A DNA stretch of 49,931 nt from contig NZ_CAMYWM010000005.1 of the NCBI RefSeq assembly GCF_947302755.1, positions 1 through 49,931 of the forward strand, read 5' to 3'. The stretch's first letter is position 1, and the number at the start of each line of letters is the position of its first letter. The position numbers and the translations under genes are program-made. The DNA is from an uncultured Anaerovibrio sp. GTDB taxonomy: Bacteria > Bacillota > Negativicutes > Selenomonadales > Selenomonadaceae. The notes beneath the pieces were generated by a model, which was given only the letters and a program-made list of their open reading frames with translations, was not told the DNA's origin and made no database searches. Below, piece after piece: positions 9,086 to 19,560 of this stretch.

Positions 9086-10816
9086 ATGAAAAATTATAAG
9101 CGTTTGCTTATGTATATAAAGCCATACATTAAGCGATTGGTGGCGGCGGTATTTTGTATAATTATGGCGGCTGGGGCCAACCTGTACCTTCCATGGATTA
9201 TCAAGGATATGATTGACAAGGTGCTTATGGACAGGGATATGTATATGCTGAACCTGATTGCCGTAGGTATTTTGGTGGTAATGTTCCTGCGAGGGGTCTT
9301 TTATTACGGTCAGAGCTATTTGGTGTCCTATGTGGGAGAAAAGGTTATAATTGATGTGCGGGGAATTCTTTTCCGCAAATTTCAGCGAATGCCCCTGTCC
9401 TACTATGACAAGCAGCAGACCGGTACGGTAATGAGCTATATTACCAATGATGTGAGTGCCATGCAGAGTGCCATTGTAAATAACCTGATTGAGATGGTTA
9501 CCGAGGCCTCTATTTTGGTGGGTTCCCTGGTGATGATGGTGTATCTTGATTGGCGGCTGAGCCTGCTGACCCTGATGACTATTCCCCTGGTGGGCTATGC
9601 CATGAAGATTTTTGGCCGGAAGCTGAAAAGCTCCGGTACGGTCATTCAGGAGCGGATGGCGGATATTACCTCCATGCTGCAGGAAAGCATTGCGGCTATT
9701 CGGGTGGTAAAGTCCTTTGTGCGGGAGGCTTACGAGATTAAGCGTTTTGACCGGCAAAATGTGCTGAATTTCCAGGCGGCCATGAAAAACGTTAAGCTCA
9801 TGAGCCTACTTACCCCGACGGTGGAGTTTTTGGCGGCTGTGGCCGTAACCTTTATTGTGTGGTTTGGCGGCTACGAGGTGGTCAATGAGACTATTACCGC
9901 CGGTGAGCTGGTGGCCTTTCTTACCTACGCCGTTAATTTGGCCAATCCGGTAAAGCGGTTAAGCCGGGTGTATGGGGCAATCCAGAAGGCCATGGCCGCT
10001 GCCGAGCGCGTGTTTGGTATAATGGATTTGGATGAGCAGATTAAGGATAAGCCTGGTGCCAAGCTTCTTCCTAAGATAGAGGGCAAGGTGGTATTTGATA
10101 ATGTGACCTTCTCCTATTCCGACAGTCAGGCGGCCCTGTCCAATGTAAGCATGACGGCGGAGCCGGGGCAGATGATTGCCCTGGTAGGACCCAGTGGCAG
10201 CGGTAAATCGACAATTGCCAATCTGATACCACGCTTTTACGATATAGATTCCGGTTCTATTTCCATAGATGGCTATGATGTGCGGGAGGTTACCACGGAT
10301 TCCCTCAGGGAGCAGATCGGTCTGGTGCCCCAGGAAACCATGCTGTTCAGCACCAGCGTTATGGAGAACATCCGCTATGGCCGGCTGGATGCCACCGATG
10401 AAGAGATTATTGAGGCCGCCAAGGCCGCCAACGCCGATGAGTTTATTCGGGAGCTGCCGGAGGGCTATGATACCAAAATCGGCGAGCGGGGACTGAATCT
10501 GTCCGGCGGTCAGCGTCAGCGCCTGGCCATTGCCCGAGCTATTTTGAAAAATCCCCGGGTGCTTATTCTGGATGAGGCCACCTCGGCTCTCGATACAGAA
10601 AGTGAAAAAATTGTTCAGGATGCCCTGGACAAGCTGATGGTCGGCCGGACCTCCTTCGTTATTGCCCATCGCCTGTCGACGATTTTTAATGCGGATCAGA
10701 TTTACGTGGTGGAAAATGGCCATGTCATTGAGCATGGTACCCATGAGGAGTTATTAGCCAACAATGGGCTGTATAGCAATCTGTACAATATTCAGTTCCG
10801 CAGCAGTAATCCGTAA
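9086..10816 (+). CDS. msbA: lipid A export ABC transporter, permease-ATPase
   Basis: TM domain plus Walker A GPSGSGKST, signature LSGGQRQRLAIARA; LPS cluster context. Confidence 0.92.
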   Translation: MKNYKRLLMYIKPYIKRLVAAVFCIIMAAGANLYLPWIIKDMIDKVLMDRDMYMLNLIAVGILVVMFLRGVFYYGQSYLVSYVGEKVIIDVRGILFRKFQRMPLSYYDKQQTGTVMSYITNDVSAMQSAIVNNLIEMVTEASILVGSLVMMVYLDWRLSLLTLMTIPLVGYAMKIFGRKLKSSGTVIQERMADITSMLQESIAAIRVVKSFVREAYEIKRFDRQNVLNFQAAMKNVKLMSLLTPTVEFLAAVAVTFIVWFGGYEVVNETITAGELVAFLTYAVNLANPVKRLSRVYGAIQKAMAAAERVFGIMDLDEQIKDKPGAKLLPKIEGKVVFDNVTFSYSDSQAALSNVSMTAEPGQMIALVGPSGSGKSTIANLIPRFYDIDSGSISIDGYDVREVTTDSLREQIGLVPQETMLFSTSVMENIRYGRLDATDEEIIEAAKAANADEFIRELPEGYDTKIGERGLNLSGGQRQRLAIARAILKNPRVLILDEATSALDTESEKIVQDALDKLMVGRTSFVIAHRLSTIFNADQIYVVENGHVIEHGTHEELLANNGLYSNLYNIQFRSSNP

Positions 10817-10847
10817 AATATTGGTTGTTTGAGGAGAAAATAATTCT

Positions 10848-13346
10848 ATGCTCCATTTAGTGTACAATGTTGTAGGTATACTGATTGTCATTTTAATGAT
10901 ACCGGTATTCTGCATTCGGGCAGTCCGGGAAAAGGGCTTCGTGGAACGAATCAAGCAGCAGCTGGGCTTTCTGCCCAAGCATGCCCTGGATAAGGTGGCC
11001 CGCAAAAATTGTATATGGGTTCATGCAGCCTCCGTCGGTGAAATTGTGGCGGCCAGTCCGTTGATTAAGGAATTCCACAAGGAATTTCCCCAGAGCCCCA
11101 TTTTGGTCTCGGTGTTTACCAACAGCGGCTATGAGATGGCTAACCGCATCATAAAGGATGCGGACAGTATAATTCATTTTCCCTTTGATTTGCCCTGGCT
11201 GTCAGCAAATTTGCTGTATCGGGTCCGTCCCCGGGTGTTTATGCCGGTGGAGACGGAGCTTTGGCCCAATTTCCTGCGGGCCTGCAAGAAGCTGGATATT
11301 CCTGTTCTCATGGTAAATGGCCGCATCAGCGACAAAAGTGCCAAAAGCTATCGCTATATGATGGGGCTGTGGGACGAAATCCTCAGCTCCATAAAGGTAT
11401 TTGCCATGCAGTCCAACGTGGATGCAGAAAATATATTGAAGCTGGGGGCGGATCCCGACCTGGTTACCGTAACGGGCAATACCAAGTTTGACCAGACCTA
11501 TACGGATGTAAGTCCGGAGGAAAAGCACAATCTTTTATTGGAGCTGGGGCTGGAGGATAATCAGGGGGTGCTGTTGGCCGGTTCTACCCACAAGGGAGAA
11601 GAGGAGTACGTCATAAGGGCCTTCAATGAAATCCGCCGGATATACCCCAAGGCCAAGCTGGTAATTGCCCCCCGGGCCATTTTGCGCACTAATGCCATAT
11701 TGGAAATTTGTGATCAATACTGCTTTAAGGCTGTTACCAGAACCCAGCTGCAGGAGAAGTTTTCCACGGACCATGATGTGGTTATTCTCAATACCATTGG
11801 CGAATTAGGCAAGATGTACAGCGTGGGTGATGTTATTTTTGTGGGGGGTACCCTTATTCCCCACGGCGGACACAATATATTGGAGCCGGCCGCCCACGGC
11901 AAGGCCATTATCGTGGGCGAAAATATGCAGAATTTTAAGGACACCCACCTGCTGTTTAAAAACCGCAATGCGGTAATAACCGTTAAATCAGGTGAAGAAT
12001 TGGCGGTGGAGGCCCTGCACCTGTTCAGGGATGATGGGGAGCGTCATCGCATGGAGGCCGAAACCCTGGCTATCTGTCAGGAAAACAAGGGAGCCGCCCA
12101 TCGGACAGCAATTATCCTTAATGATCTCCTGACCAAGGTGGAAATGAACAAGGTAAAGGCCACGGATAAATTGGAGAATTTCCAGACCTATTTCATGCAG
12201 ATTATTCATAATAAGGAACCACAGGGCTTTTTTAACCGCTGTGTAATGGCCATTTTGTTTATTCTGTCCAAGGTGTACAGTATGCTGGTAAACCTGAAGC
12301 TGGACAGCTATAAATTCGGTATTTTGCCGACCAACAGGCTGGACTGCTTTGTCATAAGCCTGGGTAATATCACTGTAGGCGGCACAGGCAAAACCCCTAC
12401 AGCGCAACGGCTGGCCAAATATATCCGGGATATGGGCTACAAGGTGGTTATCCTGAACCGGGGCTATAGGGCCAAGTGGCAGGGGGAGGTTGGCCTGGTA
12501 TCTGATGGCAATCATATTTATATGGAAGCGGATCAGGCCGGTGATGAGGCCTATATGTTGGCCAAGCATCTGCGGGAGGTTCCGGTATTGATTGGCCGGG
12601 ACCGGTATAAGACCGGCCAGTATGCCGTGGAGCACTTCGGGGCCGAGGTGGCCATTCTGGATGATGGCTTCCAGCATTGGAAGCTGGCCAGGGATTTGGA
12701 TGTGGTTCTCATTGATTCCGTTAACCTGTTTGGTAATGGCTACGTATTGCCAAGGGGGACCCTGCGGGAGCCCATTACCCATCTGGAGCGGGCTGATGTG
12801 TGTCTTATGACCAAGGTGGACCAGGGCCAGCCGGGCTTTAATAAGTACATCAGGGATCAGATTGCCAAATATGGCAGCAATCCTACGGTGGTGGAAAGCA
12901 TTCATCACCCCCAGTCCTGCATTGAGCTGTGTGATTGGAAACGGAATGTGGCCAGTGAGGGCATGTCAATTTCCGTCATAAAGGGGAAAAAGGTGGTGGC
13001 CCTGTCCGCCATCGGCAACCCCTCCTCCTTTGAGCAGACCGTGGCCAGTGCCGGAGCGGATATTATCGAAAGCTTCCGGTTCCCGGACCATCACGAATAT
13101 ACCCAGGAGGAAATGGTGGATGCCATGGAGCAGGCCGTCCGTCAGGGGGCTGAGGCCATAGTAACCACCGAAAAGGATGCGGTAAAGCTGCCGATGGAAT
13201 TTTTGGCAGCGGTGCCGGATGACAAGGCTATTCCGGTATTGATCCTCACCGTAGAGGTGGTATTGCAGAATGGCAAGGAAGAATTTCAAGCATTGCTGCA
13301 GAAAAAAATTGCTGAAAAGCTGGGGCAGCAACAGGTTAAAGAATAA
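10848..13346 (+). CDS. fused Kdo transferase (WaaA/KdtA) - tetraacyldisaccharide 4'-kinase (LpxK)
   Basis: N-terminal half: WVHAASVGEIVAASPLI, ETELWPNF, HGGHNILEPA; C-terminal half: SLGNITVGGTGKTPTA, ILNRGYRAK, ILDDGFQHWKLARDLD. Confidence 0.94.
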   Translation: MLHLVYNVVGILIVILMIPVFCIRAVREKGFVERIKQQLGFLPKHALDKVARKNCIWVHAASVGEIVAASPLIKEFHKEFPQSPILVSVFTNSGYEMANRIIKDADSIIHFPFDLPWLSANLLYRVRPRVFMPVETELWPNFLRACKKLDIPVLMVNGRISDKSAKSYRYMMGLWDEILSSIKVFAMQSNVDAENILKLGADPDLVTVTGNTKFDQTYTDVSPEEKHNLLLELGLEDNQGVLLAGSTHKGEEEYVIRAFNEIRRIYPKAKLVIAPRAILRTNAILEICDQYCFKAVTRTQLQEKFSTDHDVVILNTIGELGKMYSVGDVIFVGGTLIPHGGHNILEPAAHGKAIIVGENMQNFKDTHLLFKNRNAVITVKSGEELAVEALHLFRDDGERHRMEAETLAICQENKGAAHRTAIILNDLLTKVEMNKVKATDKLENFQTYFMQIIHNKEPQGFFNRCVMAILFILSKVYSMLVNLKLDSYKFGILPTNRLDCFVISLGNITVGGTGKTPTAQRLAKYIRDMGYKVVILNRGYRAKWQGEVGLVSDGNHIYMEADQAGDEAYMLAKHLREVPVLIGRDRYKTGQYAVEHFGAEVAILDDGFQHWKLARDLDVVLIDSVNLFGNGYVLPRGTLREPITHLERADVCLMTKVDQGQPGFNKYIRDQIAKYGSNPTVVESIHHPQSCIELCDWKRNVASEGMSISVIKGKKVVALSAIGNPSSFEQTVASAGADIIESFRFPDHHEYTQEEMVDAMEQAVRQGAEAIVTTEKDAVKLPMEFLAAVPDDKAIPVLILTVEVVLQNGKEEFQALLQKKIAEKLGQQQVKE

Positions 13347-13358
13347 AGAGAGGCTGAT

Positions 13359-14111
13359 ATGTCAATGAATACACTTTGTGTAATTCCGGCGCGGTTTGCA
13401 TCTACCCGCCTGCCAGGGAAGCCCCTGGCAGATATTTGCGGGAAGCCGATGATATCCCGGGTTTATGAGCAGGCAGCCAAGGCAAAACGCCTGACAGGGG
13501 TAATTGCCGCGGTAGATGATGAGCGGGTTTATAAAGCGGTGGTGGACAACGGTGGTCAGGCCATGATGACGGCCAAGGACCATCCCACGGGCACCGACCG
13601 GCTGGCTGAGGTGGCGGCAGCCCACCCGGAGGCAGAGCTGATTATCAATGTACAGGGTGATGAGCCCATGATTGAGCCGGCACTTATTGATGAATTGGCG
13701 GCAGCCTTTGATGATGACCCGGATTTGCAGATGGCCACGGTGAAGTCGCCGATTACTGATCCGGCGGATATGAATAATCCCAATAACGTAAAGGTAGTTA
13801 CTGACCGGCAGGGCTATGCTCTGTATTTTTCCCGCAGCCTTTTACCCTATCCCCGGGAAAATACCGGGGTAACGGTGTATAAGCACATTGGCATTTACGC
13901 CTACAAGCGGGATTTCCTGTTAAATTATGCCAGGATGGAGCCTACGCCTCTGGAGACCACCGAGTCCCTGGAGCAGCTGCGTGCTCTGGAAAATGGTTAT
14001 AAGATAAAGGTTATAACCACTGATTTCCATTTTGTCGGGGTGGATACCCGGGAGGATTTGGAAGCGGTGAATATAGCATATAAACAGCGTTTAAATGGGC
14101 AGAATGCCTAA
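13359..14111 (+). CDS. kdsB: 3-deoxy-manno-octulosonate cytidylyltransferase
   Basis: CVIPARFASTRLPGKPLADICGKPMI, NVQGDEPMIEP. Confidence 0.97.
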   Translation: MSMNTLCVIPARFASTRLPGKPLADICGKPMISRVYEQAAKAKRLTGVIAAVDDERVYKAVVDNGGQAMMTAKDHPTGTDRLAEVAAAHPEAELIINVQGDEPMIEPALIDELAAAFDDDPDLQMATVKSPITDPADMNNPNNVKVVTDRQGYALYFSRSLLPYPRENTGVTVYKHIGIYAYKRDFLLNYARMEPTPLETTESLEQLRALENGYKIKVITTDFHFVGVDTREDLEAVNIAYKQRLNGQNA

Positions 14112-14132
14112 CGAAGAAGGGTGGTACGCATT

Positions 14133-14957
14133 ATGAATACTGTTCAGGTGGGTAATTTTGAAATCGGCAATGGCAAGCCGCTGGCACTGCTGGCTGGTCC
14201 ATGCGTCCTGGAGGAAATGGACCGTTGTCTGCTGATTGGCCGCACGATTAAGGAAATATGCGGCAGGCTGGGCATACCATATATTTTCAAAGCGTCCTTT
14301 GATAAGGCCAACCGTTCTTCCTTTAACGGATTTCGTGGCCCTGGTCTGAAGAAGGGACTGGAAATGCTGCAGCACATCAAGGATGAGCTGCAGGTACCAA
14401 TTGTTACCGATGTTCACACCGAGGAGCAGGTGAAGCCTGTGGCCAAGGTGGCTGATATTGTCCAAATTCCGGCCTTTCTGTGCCGTCAGACGGATCTGTT
14501 GTATGCAGCGGCCAAAAGCGGTGCCGTGGTAAATGTCAAGAAGGGGCAGTTTATGGCACCGGCGGATATGCGTAATGTGGTGGATAAGCTCCATGAGGGG
14601 GGCTGCTCCCAGATTATGCTTACCGAGCGGGGAGCAACCTTTGGCTATAATAATCTGGTGGTGGATATGCGGGCCTTCCCGATAATGCGTTCCTTTGGTT
14701 ATCCGGTGGTATTTGACGGAACCCACAGCGTTCAGCTGCCTGGTGGAGCCGGTACATGTTCCGCAGGCAACCGGGAATATGTTCCAAATCTGGTCCGGGC
14801 CGCAGTAGGAGCCGGTGTGGACGCCCTCTTTATGGAGGTGCATGATAATCCTGAGGAAGCCTTGTGCGATGGACCTAACATGATTTATCTGGATAAGCTG
14901 GAGGATCTGTTGAAGGATGCCATTGCCATTCATGATATTGTGAGAAAACAGTTGTGA
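14133..14957 (+). CDS. kdsA: 3-deoxy-8-phosphooctulonate synthase
   Basis: [43 protein letters not shown]. Confidence 0.97.
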   Translation: MNTVQVGNFEIGNGKPLALLAGPCVLEEMDRCLLIGRTIKEICGRLGIPYIFKASFDKANRSSFNGFRGPGLKKGLEMLQHIKDELQVPIVTDVHTEEQVKPVAKVADIVQIPAFLCRQTDLLYAAAKSGAVVNVKKGQFMAPADMRNVVDKLHEGGCSQIMLTERGATFGYNNLVVDMRAFPIMRSFGYPVVFDGTHSVQLPGGAGTCSAGNREYVPNLVRAAVGAGVDALFMEVHDNPEEALCDGPNMIYLDKLEDLLKDAIAIHDIVRKQL

Positions 14958-14982
14958 TTTGTGTTGTGAGGCATACAGTATA

Positions 14983-15951
14983 ATGATTAAAGATTCTGCA
15001 ATAGAAACGCTGCGAATAGAAGCGGACTCAGTGATGAAGCTGATTGAACATGTGGATGAGGAATTTGTCCGGGCCGTTCAGTGCATTTTGGAATGTAAGG
15101 CCCGGGTTATCGTTACCGGTATGGGCAAGTCCGGCCATGTGGGCCGCAAGATTGCCGCCAGTCTGGCCAGCACCGGAACACCGTCCTTCTTCATGCATCC
15201 CGCCGAGGCCTTTCATGGTGATTTGGGTATGGTAACGGCGGCTGATGTGGTCATAGCCATATCCAACAGCGGTGAAAGCACTGAGGTAGTAAATATTCTG
15301 CCGGTGGTTAAGCGCATCGGAGCGAAAATTATCGCCATGTCCGGCCGCCGGGATTCGGCGTTGGGACGCAATGCTGATTTCTTTATTGATGTGAGTGTGG
15401 AAAAGGAGGCCTGCCCTTTGGGATTGGCTCCTACCGCCAGTACGACAGCCACCTTGGCCATGGGGGATGCCATTACCGTGGCCTTGCTGGAAGCCAGGAA
15501 TTTTACCCGTCAGGATTTTGCCCTGTTTCACCCCGGTGGCTCCTTGGGCCGCCGCCTGCTGCTGACTGTGGAAAATGTTATGCATAGCGGGGAGGACAAT
15601 CCGATTATTCACTATAGCGCCACCGCCAAGGAAGCCCTCTTTATGATGACGGACAAGGGACTGGGAGCCACCTCCGTGGTGGACGATGACGGGAATTTTA
15701 TTGGCCTGGTGACCGATGGCGATATTCGCCGCTGTCTGGCCAAGGGCAGCCAGTTCCTGGACGAGCCGGTGGAGGAGCTGATGACCAGAACTCCACAGAC
15801 CATTACCCAGGAGAAGCTGGCGGCCTCGGCATTGAGTATTATGGAAAAGCACAAGCCACGGCCTATTACCGTATTGCCGGTGGTTAGTGCCGATAATAAG
15901 CCGGTGGGGATTGTGCATTTGACAGATCTTTTGCGTCAAGGAGTTGTATGA
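14983..15951 (+). CDS. kdsD: D-arabinose-5-phosphate isomerase (KpsF/GutQ family; SIS + CBS domains)
   Basis: VTGMGKSGHVGRKIAASLASTGTPSFFMHPAEAFHGDLGM; CBS pair at C-terminus. Confidence 0.95.
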   Translation: MIKDSAIETLRIEADSVMKLIEHVDEEFVRAVQCILECKARVIVTGMGKSGHVGRKIAASLASTGTPSFFMHPAEAFHGDLGMVTAADVVIAISNSGESTEVVNILPVVKRIGAKIIAMSGRRDSALGRNADFFIDVSVEKEACPLGLAPTASTTATLAMGDAITVALLEARNFTRQDFALFHPGGSLGRRLLLTVENVMHSGEDNPIIHYSATAKEALFMMTDKGLGATSVVDDDGNFIGLVTDGDIRRCLAKGSQFLDEPVEELMTRTPQTITQEKLAASALSIMEKHKPRPITVLPVVSADNKPVGIVHLTDLLRQGVV

Positions 15952-16493
15952 TTATGAAAGCTGCTAATGGGGCATCGGATATTGCCAAGAAAATTAAGCT
16001 GATTATTTTTGATGTGGATGGTACCCTGACGGATGGACGGATTTATATGGGGCCGGAGGGGGAGGCCATGAAGGCCTTTTCGGCCAGGGATGGTATGGGA
16101 ATAGCCATGGCCCATAAGGCAGGGCTGAAAAGTGCGGTCATCACCGGCCGCAGCTCCCGGATCATGACCAGGCGGGCCAAGGAGCTGAAGATAGATGCCC
16201 TTTATCAGGGCTTTATTGATAAGCGGGGGGCCTACGAGGAGCTTAAGCTGAAGTACTCCCTGGCGGATGAGGAAATTGCCTATGTGGGGGATGACTTAAA
16301 TGATATTCCCCTTATAATCCAGGCCGGCCTGGGCTGCTGTGTGGGGGACGGGGTACCTGAGGTCAGGGAGCTGGCCCAGGTGACAGCCGAGCTGCCGGGC
16401 GGCGGCGGAGCCGTCCGGGAAATTATTGAATTTATATTAAAGGAGCAGGGGAAGTGGTCTTCCCTTGTGGGAACCTTTACCAGGAAATCTTAG
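15948..16493 (+). CDS. kdsC: 3-deoxy-manno-octulosonate-8-phosphatase (HAD)
   Basis: IIFDVDGTLTDGRIYMGPEGE, VITGRSS, YVGDDLNDIP. Confidence 0.95.
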   Translation: MIMKAANGASDIAKKIKLIIFDVDGTLTDGRIYMGPEGEAMKAFSARDGMGIAMAHKAGLKSAVITGRSSRIMTRRAKELKIDALYQGFIDKRGAYEELKLKYSLADEEIAYVGDDLNDIPLIIQAGLGCCVGDGVPEVRELAQVTAELPGGGGAVREIIEFILKEQGKWSSLVGTFTRKS

Positions 16494-16567
16494 TGAATCG
16501 AATCTGAAGGATGAAGATGAACTTTAGATTTCCTGTAAGGGCTGATGAAAGCCCGTATGCTTTCATC
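16482..16567. repeat. structured element R2 copy 1 (overlaps kdsC stop codon) plus adjacent GATGAAAGC/GCTTTCATC hairpin
   Basis: AGGAAATCT...AGATTTCCT 9-bp stem (16482-16534); about 50 nt similar to 27605 region; second 9-bp perfect stem 16544-16567. Confidence 0.7.
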
Positions 16568-16645
16568 TTGCTTACCGGTAAAAAACCAGTTGACGGTATG
16601 AGTCAATAATTATATTCTTTCTAGGGATAGGAGATTTGGATTTTT

Positions 16646-17560
16646 ATGGTATACAAACTTCTGATGTTTCTGAGCTGGGTGTCATGCAGAACCCCATATA
16701 GCTGGCTGCTGGCCGCCGGTAAGGTCTTGGGTATCCTGTATTACAAATTAATAAAGAAACAGAGAAATCTGGCGATAAAGCAGATGAGGGAATCCTTGAA
16801 AATATCTCAGGAAGAGGCTGAGAAAATGGTTCGGGCGTCCTTTATCAATATGGGCCGGAATTTCTTTGAAGTGCTGTATATGCCTGCCCTGAACAAGGAG
16901 AATTTTAAGAAGCACATTGAAATTGACCATTTGGAGCGTATGGAGGCTGCCCTGGCAGAGAAGCATGGGGTAGTAGTTCTCACCGGTCATGTGGGGAACT
17001 GGGAGTGGCTGTCAGCCGCCTTTACCATGAACGACATGCCGGTCAGTGCCATTGCCAAGCAGCAGCCCAATATGGATTATACCAATGCCTTAAACGATTT
17101 GCGGGCAACGATTAATGTTGAGATTTTCTCCCGGGGGACCAGTGAGCTGCTGTCGGCAGCCAAGGCCCTGAAGAAGGGGAGAATTTTGGGCTTTTTGGCC
17201 GATCAGGATGCTGGTCCTGGTGGTGCCTTTATTGAATTTTTGGGTAAAACGGCCTCTACCCCTATGGGGGCGGCGGTATTTGCCCGAAAATTCAATTCCC
17301 CAATTTTGCCAGCCTTTATACTTCGTCAGCCGGATGGCCATCACAAGGTAGTGATTGGCGAGATCCTCCGCTATGAGGATACCGGTGACAGCGACCGGGA
17401 TCTGTATAATCTTACCTACAAGATGACCAAGATCCTGGAAAAAATTATTATTGAAAATCCGACTCAGTGGCTGTGGTTCCAAAAACGGTGGAACACGGCT
17501 CCTGAGCAACAGGTGCATAAGCACCATATAGTTAAAACAGAGGTAGCTGACAATGAATAA
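16646..17560 (+). CDS. lysophospholipid/lipid A acyltransferase (LpxL/HtrB family), copy 2
   Basis: VVLTGHVGNWEWLSAAF, GFLADQDAG, PTQWLWFQKRW. Confidence 0.9.
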   Translation: MVYKLLMFLSWVSCRTPYSWLLAAGKVLGILYYKLIKKQRNLAIKQMRESLKISQEEAEKMVRASFINMGRNFFEVLYMPALNKENFKKHIEIDHLERMEAALAEKHGVVVLTGHVGNWEWLSAAFTMNDMPVSAIAKQQPNMDYTNALNDLRATINVEIFSRGTSELLSAAKALKKGRILGFLADQDAGPGGAFIEFLGKTASTPMGAAVFARKFNSPILPAFILRQPDGHHKVVIGEILRYEDTGDSDRDLYNLTYKMTKILEKIIIENPTQWLWFQKRWNTAPEQQVHKHHIVKTEVADNE

Positions 17561-18101
17561 AACAGGAAAGGCCCTGGTGGGGGTTACCCTGCTCCTGCTG
17601 GCGGCTCTTATTGTATGGGCGGTAAACAGTATACCGGAACCGCCGGAGGATAGCGGCACCGGTCCGGAGCAGCGTATTGTGGATTTTGACGGCAATACCA
17701 TAAGTGAGGAAAGAAATGGTAAAATTATCTGGACAGTTACTGCCGAAGATATGAAAATGGATATTGATACCAGAGATGTTTCCCTTACCAATGTTAAGGT
17801 TACATACAATTTTGACGATGGCCTGACCTTGGTGCTGAAGGCTCCACAGGCTACCTATACGGACAGTACCCATCACTTGGTGATTGTAAACGGAGTGGAG
17901 GGGGAGTCCAGCGATGGCGGCCGGTTCTCCTGCAAGGAAATGGAATGGCTTTCCGATCAGGATATGTTGGCTATGAAGGGCGACGCCAGGATAGAATATG
18001 ATAAGGAGCAGCTGAAGGTGTATGGTGACCGGATCGAAAGCACCAATGGCTTTACAAAATATAAGGCCGTTGGCAATGCTCATCTGGAAAAGGGCAATTG
18101 A
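17553..18101 (+). CDS. lptC: LPS export ABC transporter periplasmic protein LptC
   Basis: single N-terminal TM; GNTISEERNGKIIWTVTAEDM, ATYTDSTHHLVIVNGVEGES; overlaps lptA ORF. Confidence 0.88.
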   Translation: MNKTGKALVGVTLLLLAALIVWAVNSIPEPPEDSGTGPEQRIVDFDGNTISEERNGKIIWTVTAEDMKMDIDTRDVSLTNVKVTYNFDDGLTLVLKAPQATYTDSTHHLVIVNGVEGESSDGGRFSCKEMEWLSDQDMLAMKGDARIEYDKEQLKVYGDRIESTNGFTKYKAVGNAHLEKGN

Positions 18102-18118
18102 GAATAGGAGATAGGGCT

Positions 18119-18814
18119 ATGAGCATAAAATTAAACATAAAAAAAGCAATTGTAATGGCCGGTATTGCTACAATGGCTGTGTCCGGTACCATTTATGCGG
18201 CTGATAATAATGAACCGGCAACCCTGGATGCCGAAGAGGTTGAATACGATATGAACACCGGATTGGCCAGTGCCAGGGGCAATGTGGTCATGACCAAGGG
18301 CGATGCCACTGTTACGGGAAATTATGCTGAGTATAACGCCAAGACCAAGGAGGGCAAGGTAAGCGGTGACGTGGTGGCCACCAAGGAGGATATGCGGGTA
18401 ACGGCGGATTTGGTAACCACTGACGGGCCTGACCACATGATTGCTGTTGGGTCAGTAAATGGTACAAAGGCAGATAATCACTTTATGGGACCAAGGGTGG
18501 AATATTTCCAGGAGGATGAACACCTGCTGATTCCAAGCGGAGGAAGCATTACATCGCCGGAGGGGACCTTTACTGCTGATTTCATCCATGGCTATTTACG
18601 GGACAAGCATATTGTGGGAAATGGCAATATACACCTGGTAAGTCCTAAAAATAATATGGAGGTCGGCGGCGACCAGATGGATTATTGGGGCGAGGAAAAT
18701 GGTAAGGCGGTTATTACCGGCAATGCCTGGGCTGTTCAGGACAATAATACCCTGAAAAGCAAGAAATTGACCGTGTATTTGGCTGATGACGGTAAGGCAT
18801 CGGTGAAGCAGTAG
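18119..18814 (+). CDS. lptA: LPS transport periplasmic protein LptA/OstA-like
   Basis: signal peptide; [38 protein letters not shown] (OstA repeat). Confidence 0.88.
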   Translation: MSIKLNIKKAIVMAGIATMAVSGTIYAADNNEPATLDAEEVEYDMNTGLASARGNVVMTKGDATVTGNYAEYNAKTKEGKVSGDVVATKEDMRVTADLVTTDGPDHMIAVGSVNGTKADNHFMGPRVEYFQEDEHLLIPSGGSITSPEGTFTADFIHGYLRDKHIVGNGNIHLVSPKNNMEVGGDQMDYWGEENGKAVITGNAWAVQDNNTLKSKKLTVYLADDGKASVKQ

Positions 18815-18827
18815 GAGGTCTGCGGCA

Positions 18828-19547
18828 TTGAATATTGAGGCCAGAAACTTAGTTAAGACATATAAAAAGCGCAATGTGGTGGATGGGATTTCCCTCAGTG
18901 TGAATAAGGGGGAAATCGTGGGCCTGCTGGGGCCCAATGGAGCCGGAAAGACCACCACCTTCTATATGATTGTGGGCCTGGAAAAGCCCACCCGTGGTGA
19001 GGTTTATTTATCTGATATCCCCATTGGGGATATGCCTATGTACAAGCGGTCCCGGCTGGGTATCAGCTACCTGGCCCAGGAGGCATCCATATTCCGCAAT
19101 CTGACCGTCGAGGAAAATATCATGTCCATTTTGGAGGGCACCATAAAGGACAAGGCCACCCGGCGGAAAAAGGTTCAGGAGCTGCTGGAGGAATTCCACG
19201 TATCCCACGTCATAGATCGGTTGGGAACGGAGCTGTCCGGCGGTGAGCGGCGACGGGTGGAAATCGCCCGGTGCCTTGCCCTGGAGCCCCAGTTTATCCT
19301 GTTGGATGAGCCCTTTGCAGGAGTTGACCCCTTGGCTGTAGCTGATATTCAGGGAATTATTAAATACCTTCAGGAGCGGGGGATGGGAATTCTTATAACC
19401 GACCACAATGTCAGGGAGACCCTGCATATAGTTGATCGGGCCTATATCCTCAACAACGGTAAAATCCTCCTGGAGGGGGACAGTAATACAATAGCAAACA
19501 GTGAATTGGCCAAGCGGTTCTATCTTGGTAATGATTTTACTTTATAA
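18828..19547 (+). CDS. lptB: LPS export ABC transporter ATP-binding protein
   Basis: [47 protein letters not shown]. Confidence 0.97.
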   Translation: MNIEARNLVKTYKKRNVVDGISLSVNKGEIVGLLGPNGAGKTTTFYMIVGLEKPTRGEVYLSDIPIGDMPMYKRSRLGISYLAQEASIFRNLTVEENIMSILEGTIKDKATRRKKVQELLEEFHVSHVIDRLGTELSGGERRRVEIARCLALEPQFILLDEPFAGVDPLAVADIQGIIKYLQERGMGILITDHNVRETLHIVDRAYILNNGKILLEGDSNTIANSELAKRFYLGNDFTL

Positions 19548-19560
19548 TAGGGGTAAGAGG

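Noticed and set aside
8690-9757. 355-aa minus-strand ORF over lpxB/msbA
   Set aside because: Antisense artefact across two conserved genes.
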